From positions 1 to 5,231 of the forward strand of contig JACRLS010000179.1 of the NCBI GenBank assembly GCA_016235225.1: 5,231 nucleotides of DNA, given 5' to 3'. Under the pieces are notes generated by a model that was not told the origin of the DNA, searched no databases, and saw only the letters and a program-made list of their open reading frames with translations. Positions 1 to 5,231 of the stretch are shown one piece after another. The stretch is from Nitrospirota bacterium. Its GTDB lineage: Bacteria; Nitrospirota; Nitrospiria; Nitrospirales; Nitrospiraceae. The translations under genes were made by a program, and so were the position numbers. How positions within the stretch are numbered: the stretch's first letter is position 1; every line of letters begins with the position of its first letter.

Positions 1-2367
1 AGCCCTGCCACCCGCGCGGCGGTGCGGGATGACTCCAATCCGTTTTTCGTCTTCGACAATGCCGCCTGCATCTCCTGCGCGCGTTGCGTACGCGCCTGCG
101 AGGAAATCCAGGGCACCAACGCCTTGACCATGACGGGGCGGGGTTTTGAGTCCAGGCCGATGGCAGGGATCGGCAGCTTTGCGGCCTCCAACTGCATCTC
201 GTGTGGCGCCTGCGTGAAAGAATGTCCGACCGGCGCGTTGACGGAGAAGACGGTGTTGCACCTCGGCGAGCCGACCCGGACGGTTCGGACCACCTGTGCC
301 TATTGCGGAGTCGGTTGCACCTTTGATGCGGGCGTGCGGGACGGTCAGATCGTCCGGCTTCTGCCGGCGGATGACGGGCCCTCGAATCTGGGCCATGCCT
401 GCATGAAAGGCCGATTCGGCTGGACGTACATCACCGCTCCAGACCGGCTCCGCCGGCCGTTCGTGCGGCGCGGCGATCGACGTGAGGACCCCCCGTGGGA
501 CGGGGCGATCGACCTGGGCGCCCGTGAGTTTACACGGAGTCGTCGGGCCTACGGGCCGGACTCGCTGGCCGTGATCTCCTCCAGCCGCGGCACCAATGAA
601 GAAAATTACCTGTTCGCCAAGTTCGTGCGCTGCGTGCTCGGGACGAATCACATCGACAACTGTGCCCGGGTCTGCCACAGCGCGACCGTGACGGGCATGA
701 TGGAAACGCTGGGCGCTTCGGCGGCGACCAACTCAATCCACGATTTCGATGAGACCAAGCTGATTCTGGTCGTGGGGGCCAACCCGACCGAATCGCATCC
801 GGTGTTGGGCGCCCGTATCAAACAGGCGGCTCGGCGGGGAGTTCCCCTGATCGTGGCGGACCCGCGGCGCACCGAGCTGGCCAGGCTGGCGGACCTGCAT
901 CTTCGTCTGCGTCCGGGGACCAACGTGGCGCTGCTCAACGGCATGGGCCACGTCATGGTAAGCGAAGGGCTCATAGACAAGGGGTTCATTGAGGCGAGGA
1001 CCGAAGGACTGGCCGATTGGATCGAGACCGTGAAGACCTGTACGCCGGCGCTCACCGAGACGGTCACCGGGGTGCCGGCGTCCATGATTGTGGAGGCTGC
1101 CAGACGCTATGCGAAGAGCGGCGCCTCCATGTGCGTGCACGGACTCGGCGTCACCGAGCATCGATGGGGCAGTCACGGCGTCATCGCCCTGTGCAACCTG
1201 GCCCTGGCGACCGGCAATGTGGGAAGGCCGGGCACGGGGATCAATCCGCTGCGCGGGCAGAACAACGTGCAGGGAGCCTCCGACATGGGATGCCTCCCGA
1301 CGTACTTCGCCGGCTATCAGCACTTCGACGATCCCACGCTCGCGGCCAAACATCAGCAGATCACCGGACGTCCCTTGCCTACGCAGCGTGGGATGAAAAC
1401 GCCGGACATGTGGGATGCGGCGCTCGAAGGAAAACTGAAGGGACTCTGGATCATCGGCTACGACGTCGCGCAGACCGATCCCAATCTGAAGAGAGTGCGT
1501 GAGGCCTTGCGTCGGCTCGACTTCCTCGTCGTTCAGGATCTATTCATGACCGAGACGGCGCAGTTCGCGCATCTGGTGATCCCGGGGGCTTCCTTCCTGG
1601 AGAAAGACGGGACCTTTACGAACCTGGAACGTCGCGTCCAACGTATCCGCAAGGTGGTCGATCCGCCTGAAGGGGTCTGGCCGGACTGGCAGGTCGTGTG
1701 CGACGTCTCGACGCGCATGGGCTATCCCATGTCGTATGCGCATCCGTCCCAGATTATGGACGAAGTCGCCGGCCTCGCGCCCGTGTTCGCCGGCCTGTCC
1801 TTCGATCGGCTCGAGTCGCCGGACAGCCTGCAATGGCCGGTTCCCTCACCGGATCACGCAGGCACCGCGTTGATGCACGTGGACCGATTCCCGAAGGGTA
1901 AGGCGCGCTTCGTCGGCGTGGAGTATCTGCCGCCGGGCGAGTCGCCCTCCGAGGCCTATCCCTTCGTGCTCATCACGGGACGCATTCTGCAACATTATGG
2001 CTGCGGGGCGCAGACGAGGCGGACGGACATCATGCGGATCGTGGATGCCGATGTGCTGGAGATGCATCCGGAGGACGTCGCGCGTCTGGGATTGCAAGAT
2101 CGCGAGCTGGTCCGATTGGTCAGCGCGCGGGGCGAGGCGGTCCTGCCGCTGGCCGTGAGTGACCGGGTTCAGCCCGGGCAACTCTTCACGAGCTTTCATT
2201 TTCCGGCGAGCGAGGTGAATGTGTTGCTCTCCTCCAGCGCGGATGAGAGCTCCAAATGTCCGGAGTACAAGGTCTCGACGGTGCGGGTCGAGCGGGTAGA
2301 GCGGGAAGAACTGGACTCCGAAGACGAAGCCGAGCTGCACCAAGTGGCAATGCGGTTGATCACGTGA
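1..2367 (+). CDS. fdhA: Formate dehydrogenase alpha (catalytic, molybdopterin) subunit, 5'-truncated by window edge
   Basis: This is the catalytic subunit of an NAD-linked type formate dehydrogenase, oxidising formate to CO2 in the cytoplasm. The frame is open from base 1. The first possible start (GTG at 22) falls inside conserved sequence, so the true start lies upstream, where relatives carry a 2Fe-2S domain and a Cys3His cluster. Visible domains, by codon position: two ferredoxin-type 4Fe-4S sites (Cys codons at 67, 76, 85, 97 and 193, 202, 211, 223); then the Mo-bis-PGD domain, with its own 4Fe-4S site (Cys at 295, 304, 316, 400) and the electron-relay Lys at 406. The active-site motif CARVCHS puts Cys (codon 673), not selenocysteine, at the metal ligand, followed by the catalytic His. 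The substrate Arg is at 1252 in PLRGQNNVQG. The C-terminal pterin-binding domain (from about 1960) includes ITGRILQHYGCG and ends normally. No frameshift is seen. Diaphorase-like partner subunits are expected upstream (inference). Family assignment is very secure; a CO2-reducing role cannot be excluded. Confidence 0.95.
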   Translation, partial: SPATRAAVRDDSNPFFVFDNAACISCARCVRACEEIQGTNALTMTGRGFESRPMAGIGSFAASNCISCGACVKECPTGALTEKTVLHLGEPTRTVRTTCAYCGVGCTFDAGVRDGQIVRLLPADDGPSNLGHACMKGRFGWTYITAPDRLRRPFVRRGDRREDPPWDGAIDLGAREFTRSRRAYGPDSLAVISSSRGTNEENYLFAKFVRCVLGTNHIDNCARVCHSATVTGMMETLGASAATNSIHDFDETKLILVVGANPTESHPVLGARIKQAARRGVPLIVADPRRTELARLADLHLRLRPGTNVALLNGMGHVMVSEGLIDKGFIEARTEGLADWIETVKTCTPALTETVTGVPASMIVEAARRYAKSGASMCVHGLGVTEHRWGSHGVIALCNLALATGNVGRPGTGINPLRGQNNVQGASDMGCLPTYFAGYQHFDDPTLAAKHQQITGRPLPTQRGMKTPDMWDAALEGKLKGLWIIGYDVAQTDPNLKRVREALRRLDFLVVQDLFMTETAQFAHLVIPGASFLEKDGTFTNLERRVQRIRKVVDPPEGVWPDWQVVCDVSTRMGYPMSYAHPSQIMDEVAGLAPVFAGLSFDRLESPDSLQWPVPSPDHAGTALMHVDRFPKGKARFVGVEYLPPGESPSEAYPFVLITGRILQHYGCGAQTRRTDIMRIVDADVLEMHPEDVARLGLQDRELVRLVSARGEAVLPLAVSDRVQPGQLFTSFHFPASEVNVLLSSSADESSKCPEYKVSTVRVERVEREELDSEDEAELHQVAMRLIT

Positions 2368-2402
2368 GGAGAATTTGCTCATTTGATCATTGAACATTGC
2401 AT

Positions 2403-2437
2403 CATTGTTTCATTGAATCAATGGGCTGATCGTCAAT
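2403..2437. repeat. 35-nt dispersed repeat, copy 1, containing CATTGA-A-TCAATG
   Basis: This AT-rich stretch matches 4607-4641 at 29 of 35 aligned bases with no gaps, counted by eye. Its core (2411-2423) is an inverted repeat with 6-base arms around a central A, and the last nine bases, ATCGTCAAT, are identical in both copies. It sits in the spacer after fdhA, and its final two bases are the first two of the focA start codon. Further CATTG units at 2388 and 2395 continue a 7-8 base spacing. The function is unknown; a REP-like dispersed element or a regulator-binding site are both possible. Confidence 0.6.
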
Positions 2438-3290
2438 GACACAATCGTCACATTCTTCCGCGGCGCCCCTCTTCGACGCCTATAAGCCGGCGCAGATCGC
2501 CGAGCGCGTGCGGGATGTGGGGGTGGCCAAGGCGAACACGTCCACCACGACGCTGCTCGCGCTTGCGGTCTTGGCCGGAGCCTTCATCTCCTTGGGTGCG
2601 CTGTTCTATCTGGTGACGATCACGACCAACGCGGGGGAGGCCGCGACTGCGTTCGGAGTCACCAGGCTGATGGGCGGAGCGGCGTTCAGCTTAGGGCTGA
2701 TTCTGGTGGTCGTCGGTGGGGCCGAGTTGTTCACCGGGAACAATCTTATCGCGATGGCTTGGGCCAGCGGCGAAATCACCACGAGGCAAGTGGCCCGGAA
2801 CTGGGGATGGGTGTACCTGGGGAATCTCGCGGGCGCCGTGGGAACTGTGGCCTTGGTGGCAGGAGCCGGGATTCATACGCTGGGAGACGGGGCAGTCGGT
2901 GACACGGCGGTCAGAATCGCCAACGCGAAAGTCGCGTTGAGCCCCGTCGAGGTGATTTCCCGCGGAATCTTGTGTAATGTGCTGGTCTGTTTGGCAGTGT
3001 GGCTCTGCACGGCGGCGCGGGGAGTGGCGGACAAGATTCTGGCCATCCTGTTCCCGATCAGTGCCTTCGTCGCCTGCGGATTCGAACATTCCGTGGCCAA
3101 TATGTTTTTCCTCCCGCTGGGGGTGTTCGTAGCAGGAGGGGGCGGAGCTTCCATCAGTTGGTTGTCGGTCGGGGAGAATCTGCTGTTCGCCACGATCGGG
3201 AATATCATCGGAGGGACGCTGCTCGTGGCCATGGTGTATTGGTTTGTGTATTTGCGGGAGAAGAGTTGCGAACTGAAGGCGATCGACTAG
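2436..3290 (+). CDS. focA: Formate/nitrite transporter family channel, FocA-like
   Basis: This is a pentameric inner-membrane channel of the FNT family, passing formate and possibly nitrite or related small anions. The 284-residue protein has the family's usual length and six membrane segments, roughly at residues 40-62, 75-98, 123-146, 173-193, 200-233 and 246-273. The loop motif GAELFTGNN carries Thr100, and GFEHSVANMF carries His218. These correspond by my alignment from memory to Thr91 and His209 of E. coli FocA, the residues that gate the channel and protonate the substrate. The C-terminal NIIGG and YWFVYLRE also match FocA better than NirC. The start at ATG 2436 is the only usable one: an in-frame TGA lies at 2427-2429, and conserved sequence begins soon after. 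No strong Shine-Dalgarno sequence precedes it. The gene lies 68 nt behind fdhA, supporting formate as a physiological substrate. In a nitrite oxidiser it could also carry nitrite. Confidence 0.93.
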   Translation: MTQSSHSSAAPLFDAYKPAQIAERVRDVGVAKANTSTTTLLALAVLAGAFISLGALFYLVTITTNAGEAATAFGVTRLMGGAAFSLGLILVVVGGAELFTGNNLIAMAWASGEITTRQVARNWGWVYLGNLAGAVGTVALVAGAGIHTLGDGAVGDTAVRIANAKVALSPVEVISRGILCNVLVCLAVWLCTAARGVADKILAILFPISAFVACGFEHSVANMFFLPLGVFVAGGGGASISWLSVGENLLFATIGNIIGGTLLVAMVYWFVYLREKSCELKAID

Positions 3291-3305
3291 AAATCTCTAA
3301 TGCGG

Positions 3306-3312
3306 GGTGAGG
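3306..3312 (+). promoter_or_regulatory. Ribosome binding site deciding the start of the first USP gene
   Basis: GGTGAGG lies 6 nt before ATG 3319. Two other in-frame candidates, GTG 3307 and ATG 3313, overlap or directly abut this purine-rich stretch and would lack proper spacing. ATG 3319 is therefore preferred, and it also places the protein start directly at the first beta strand of the USP fold. Confidence 0.6.
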
Positions 3313-3318
3313 ATGCCG

Positions 3319-3825
3319 ATGAGAGCCGTATTGGGCGTCGACGGGTCGAAGTATTCGGAGTGGGCGACGGGATGGCTAGCCAAAATGCCCTTTCGTGCTG
3401 CGCCACGAGTGATCGCGGTGCACGGGGTCGATGTCCATGCGCTGCGCGCGCCGTTCATGGTGCAACCGACGATCATCGGGAACGAACGGTTCATCGAGGA
3501 AGAAATCCGCCGCTTGGAAAAACGTGCCAAGACCGTCGTGGCGGACACGAAGCAGCAGATGGTCGAGCTGGCCCTCGCCGGGACGGCGCGAGTCGAGAAG
3601 GGACCGATCGCGCGCGCGCTGCTCAAGCATGCGCGGCCGGGCGCGCTGGTGGTCGTCGGGAGTCGTGGGCTGGATGCGGTGGATCGGTTCATGCTCGGGA
3701 GCATCTCAACCTACGTCACGCTCCATGCGTCCTGTTACGTCTTGATTGTGAAGGTGCGTGAAGGAGCCGCCACAGACGCTCCGGCGGATTCTGTTCGCGA
3801 CGGACGGCTCGTCCTCCTCCCGTAA
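3319..3825 (+). CDS. Universal stress protein (UspA domain), ATP-binding type, with a C-terminal tail
   Basis: This 168-residue protein has a single UspA domain, a cytoplasmic nucleotide-binding fold linked to stress, starvation or energy-state adaptation. The N-terminal strand and loop read MRAVLGVDGS. The ATP-binding signature G-x2-G-x9-G-S is intact at residues 114-128 (GSRG, then LGS), so ATP binding is predicted. A charged helical stretch at residues 56-82, rich in Glu, Arg and Lys, fills the middle. The usual domain end is VLIVK at residues 141-145. The remaining 23 residues, ending at TAA 3823, form an arginine- and alanine-containing tail that lies almost wholly over the next gene in another frame and is probably not conserved. 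The gene follows the formate channel by 28 nt and is likely cotranscribed with it. The specific partner or signal cannot be told from sequence. Confidence 0.87.
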   Translation: MRAVLGVDGSKYSEWATGWLAKMPFRAAPRVIAVHGVDVHALRAPFMVQPTIIGNERFIEEEIRRLEKRAKTVVADTKQQMVELALAGTARVEKGPIARALLKHARPGALVVVGSRGLDAVDRFMLGSISTYVTLHASCYVLIVKVREGAATDAPADSVRDGRLVLLP

Positions 3826-4174
3826 AGCGTTGGGATTTCTCACCAAGCGCTTCCAGGTCAAGCCGGAAGCCGACCCGATTGAGATTCTCCTGGTGCACGT
3901 CATGCCCTTCCTGCGCTATCCGGAGATCAAAGAGGCCGCGCAGAGATTACTGGAACACGAGGCCATCCGATTAGAGAAGGCGGGGTATCGCGTGAGAGAG
4001 TTCCCGCGACTGGGCCGGCCCGCCGATGAGATCATGAAGGTAGTGCGACGCGAGAAGCCCGACTTGATCGTCACCGGGGCCAAGGGGCTCGGCGCGGTGG
4101 CCCGCTTTCTTCTGGGCAGCATCTCGACCAAGATCGTCCAGCAGAGCGCCTGTTCTGTGTTAGTCGTGAGATGA
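3758..4174 (+). CDS. Universal stress protein (UspA domain), ATP-binding type
   Basis: This is a second single-domain USP of 138 residues, close to the family's typical length. It begins with a short leader, then RRILFATDGSS, the first strand and its loop. The ATP-binding motif G-x2-G-x9-G-S is intact at residues 107-121 (GAKG, then LGS), and the protein ends cleanly at SVLVVR. The start is GTG 3758: an in-frame TGA at 3749-3751 blocks anything further upstream, and the first strand follows within 10 residues. An AAGG at 3751-3754 is a modest, closely spaced ribosome site, so translational coupling to the preceding gene is likely. The frame overlaps the upstream USP gene by 68 nt. The shared RF(M/L)LGSIST segment suggests the pair arose by tandem duplication. 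Cytoplasmic; the role in formate metabolism is inferred from position only. Confidence 0.87.
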   Translation: MKEPPQTLRRILFATDGSSSSRKALGFLTKRFQVKPEADPIEILLVHVMPFLRYPEIKEAAQRLLEHEAIRLEKAGYRVREFPRLGRPADEIMKVVRREKPDLIVTGAKGLGAVARFLLGSISTKIVQQSACSVLVVR

Positions 4175-4196
4175 CGAAAGAGGGCAAGGTGTCGTC

Positions 4197-4213
4197 TGCT
4201 CCAACCAGGAGCA
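4197..4213. other. Small perfect hairpin in the spacer after the USP pair
   Basis: TGCTCC and GGAGCA form six perfect base pairs around a 5-nt loop (AACCA). It lies 22 nt after the second USP stop codon and 18 nt before the next start. The sequence after it is AGGATTAGAG with no T tract, so it does not qualify as an intrinsic terminator. It may mark the boundary between the formate/USP unit and the next unit, or be chance. Confidence 0.35.
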
Positions 4214-4231
4214 AGGATTAGAGAGAAGCGT

Positions 4232-4582
4232 ATGAGCAGAATCAACCGGGCACTTGCTTCCGCGACGGTCGTGGCCCTCTTCTTGTGCCAAGTTGTGGGC
4301 TCCTTCTGCACGATGGTTCCGTCCATTGTGGTTGCGGCATCATCCCTGTGTCAGGCCCAGACGGGCCACGCGATGACCGGGAGCAGTCTGTGCGCCGACT
4401 CTCTTCCGTCAGTGTCGAAGGCCGGCGTGGTTCCTGTCCAACGCCCGCTGTCGTTGAATGGAGGCGATCCCCTGGGCCTCGCCGTCGTTGTGGCTGATCT
4501 GTTTGTCCCCGTTTCTGCGGTGATGGCCCCTGCCCGGTCAGGGCCTCCTCTTCAGAGTCTCCTCTCCGTATTCCGCATTTGA
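4232..4582 (+). CDS. Small exported protein of unknown function upstream of an efflux gene
   Basis: I do not recognise this 116-residue protein with certainty. It starts at ATG 4232 behind a purine-rich GAGAGAAG. The N-terminus is basic (Arg3, Arg6), followed by a hydrophobic stretch at residues 9-24, like a signal peptide or anchor; a cut near VVAA-SS (residue 36) is possible. Four cysteines (19, 26, 40, 54), His46 and Met28 and Met48 lie in the first half; C40-x5-H46-x7-C54 could in principle bind metal or form a disulfide. A second hydrophobic stretch covers residues 82-98, and the end reads PPLQSLLSVFRI. It precedes a heavy-metal-type TolC gene by 81 nt. Small unassigned proteins often lie beside such operons, so a periplasmic metal-related accessory role is a guess. 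The coding status rests on the ribosome site, the signal-like start and the position. It is not similar enough to any family I can name. Confidence 0.6.
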   Translation: MSRINRALASATVVALFLCQVVGSFCTMVPSIVVAASSLCQAQTGHAMTGSSLCADSLPSVSKAGVVPVQRPLSLNGGDPLGLAVVVADLFVPVSAVMAPARSGPPLQSLLSVFRI

Positions 4583-4606
4583 TTCTCTTCCCAGAAGCTA
4601 TTGGTT

Positions 4607-4641
4607 CATTGATTCATTGAGTCAATGAGGCAATCGTCAAT
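4607..4641. repeat. 35-nt dispersed repeat, copy 2, containing TCATTGA-G-TCAATGA
   Basis: This is the partner of 2403-2437, with 29 of 35 bases matching in direct orientation. The inverted repeat is stronger here, with perfect 7-base arms around a central G (4614-4628). The octamer TTCATTGA occurs twice in tandem at 4605-4620. The copy ends 22 nt before the efflux gene's start codon and occupies about half of the 81-nt spacer. No clear -35/-10 promoter pair was recognised around it. Confidence 0.6.
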
Positions 4642-4652
4642 TTCTTTCGTGA

Positions 4653-4660
4653 AGAGGTGG
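4653..4660 (+). promoter_or_regulatory. Strong ribosome binding site for the efflux gene
   Basis: AGAGGTGG, with its GAGG core ending 6 nt before ATG 4664, is a good Shine-Dalgarno sequence. It supports that start codon, which is immediately followed by a typical signal peptide. Confidence 0.65.
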
Positions 4661-4663
4661 GTT

Positions 4664-5231
4664 ATGAAACTCTTTTCACTATGGCTATCGGCCGCTGCGT
4701 GTCTCTTTCTCGGAGTTGTCCACGTCATGGCCGCAGAAACTGTGAATGGGGAGAAGCTGTCGCTGGCTCGGCTGGTTGAGGAGATGACGGAGAAGAATCC
4801 CGAGGTCAAGGCAGCCCGCCAGCGATGGGAAGCGGCAAAGGCTGTCGTCCCGCAGGTGCAAACACTCCCTGACCCCAGGCTTCAATTGGGGTATCAACGC
4901 ATGCCCATGACCGACCCGTTGCAAGGCGCCATGTACGGGTTCGGGCAGGAGATTCCTTTTCCCGGCAAGCTCGGTCTGAAAGGGGAGATTGCGAGGAGGG
5001 AAGCCGAGCGATTCGAACAGGAATACAAGGCGACCAGGCTACGACTGACGGCGGCTCTGAAAGAAACCTATTACAACCTGCACTTCGTGCACGAAAGCAT
5101 TGAGATTGTCGAGAAGAACAAAATCCTCCTCACGCAGTTCGAGAAAACCGCAAAGGCGCGTTATGGCGTGGGACAAGCGGCACAACAGGATGTCTTCCGG
5201 GCACAAGTCGAGATTTCGCGTGTGCTCGACC
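4664..5231 (+). CDS. TolC/CusC-like outer-membrane efflux protein, 3'-truncated by window edge
   Basis: This is the N-terminal 189 residues of an outer-membrane efflux channel of the OEP family, the outer part of a tripartite RND pump. The start ATG 4664 leads into MKLFSLWL and a hydrophobic core, with likely signal-peptidase cleavage after VMAA (residue 23 or 24). Cys13 lacks a proper lipobox, so a lipoprotein like CusC is not indicated. The mature part begins with LSLARLVEEMTEKNPEVKAA, the usual first OEP helix, followed by LPDPRLQLGY and QEIPFPGKLGLKGEIA (residues 95-110), typical of the heavy-metal efflux (CzcC/CusC) branch. Long amphipathic helices follow at about 106-165, then YGVGQAAQQDVFRAQVE, the conserved turn of the first repeat. 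The reading frame stays open to the edge; a full protein of roughly 400-450 residues is expected. Membrane-fusion and RND pump genes probably follow downstream. Which metal or compound is exported cannot be determined here. Confidence 0.9.
   Translation, partial: MKLFSLWLSAAACLFLGVVHVMAAETVNGEKLSLARLVEEMTEKNPEVKAARQRWEAAKAVVPQVQTLPDPRLQLGYQRMPMTDPLQGAMYGFGQEIPFPGKLGLKGEIARREAERFEQEYKATRLRLTAALKETYYNLHFVHESIEIVEKNKILLTQFEKTAKARYGVGQAAQQDVFRAQVEISRVLD

Noticed and set aside
22..24. GTG at 22 as the true start of the formate dehydrogenase gene
   Set aside because: The frame is open to base 1, and the sequence just after 22 is conserved interior sequence of NAD-linked FdhA, which normally follows a 2Fe-2S domain.
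648..1353. Long antisense open frames within the formate dehydrogenase gene, such as 733-1353 on the minus strand
   Set aside because: They lie wholly over a gene with intact conserved motifs, give arginine/proline-rich sequence with no recognisable domain, and are expected by chance in GC-rich coding DNA.
2384..2423. FNR/CRP-type operator (TTGAT-N4-ATCAA) before the formate channel
   Set aside because: TTGAT at 2384 is not followed by ATCAA at the right spacing, and the TTGA-ATCAA pair in the repeat core has half sites too close together for FNR.
3749..3825. Sequencing frameshift splitting one fused two-domain USP gene
   Set aside because: Each USP has its own complete fold and ATP motif, and the second has a usable GTG with an upstream in-frame stop. 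Two overlapping genes explain the data without an error, though an ancient split is kept as a finding.
4197..4213. Intrinsic terminator after the USP pair
   Set aside because: The stem is only six base pairs and no T run follows it.
2403..4641. CRISPR array based on the two 35-nt repeats
   Set aside because: The copies are more than 2 kb apart with whole genes between them, and there is no series of regular unique spacers.
4606..4924. Minus-strand open frames over the second repeat and the efflux gene start (4606-4809, 4685-4924)
   Set aside because: They overlap a clear signal peptide and OEP domain on the plus strand and show no recognisable domain of their own.

Overview
The window is GC-rich and densely coded, with every gene on the + strand. 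By content it looks like a bacterial chromosome segment. The gene set is the catalytic subunit of a soluble NAD-type formate dehydrogenase, a FocA-type formate channel, UspA proteins and a heavy-metal-type TolC efflux gene. That mix, with the base composition, would fit a Nitrospira-like nitrite oxidiser or another high-GC chemolithotroph. This assignment is inference from gene content and could not be tested here.

Layout: (1) 1-2367, formate dehydrogenase alpha subunit, cut at its 5' end by the window edge. (2) 2368-2435, a short AT-rich spacer filled with CATTG units, including the first copy of a 35-nt repeat that runs into the next start codon. (3) 2436-3290, formate/nitrite transporter. 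(4) 3319-3825 and 3758-4174, two UspA-domain proteins whose reading frames overlap by 68 nt. (5) 4175-4231, a spacer with a small hairpin. (6) 4232-4582, a small exported-looking protein of unknown function. (7) 4583-4663, a spacer with the second copy of the 35-nt repeat. (8) 4664-5231, the start of a TolC/CusC-like outer-membrane efflux protein, cut at its 3' end.

The first four genes read as a formate-use module. The channel brings in formate, the dehydrogenase oxidises it to CO2, and electrons pass through its iron-sulfur clusters to partner subunits probably encoded upstream. The two USP proteins, 28 nt behind the channel, may tie the module to energy or starvation state. The last two genes appear to begin a separate unit, probably a metal or drug RND efflux operon (CusCBA/CzcCBA type) continuing past the right edge.

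No mobile element, CRISPR array, tRNA or rRNA was seen. The least explained signals are the repeated CATTGA-N-TCAATG element before two different genes, the unusual overlap of the USP pair, and the unassigned small exported protein. I saw no convincing evidence of a wholly new system.
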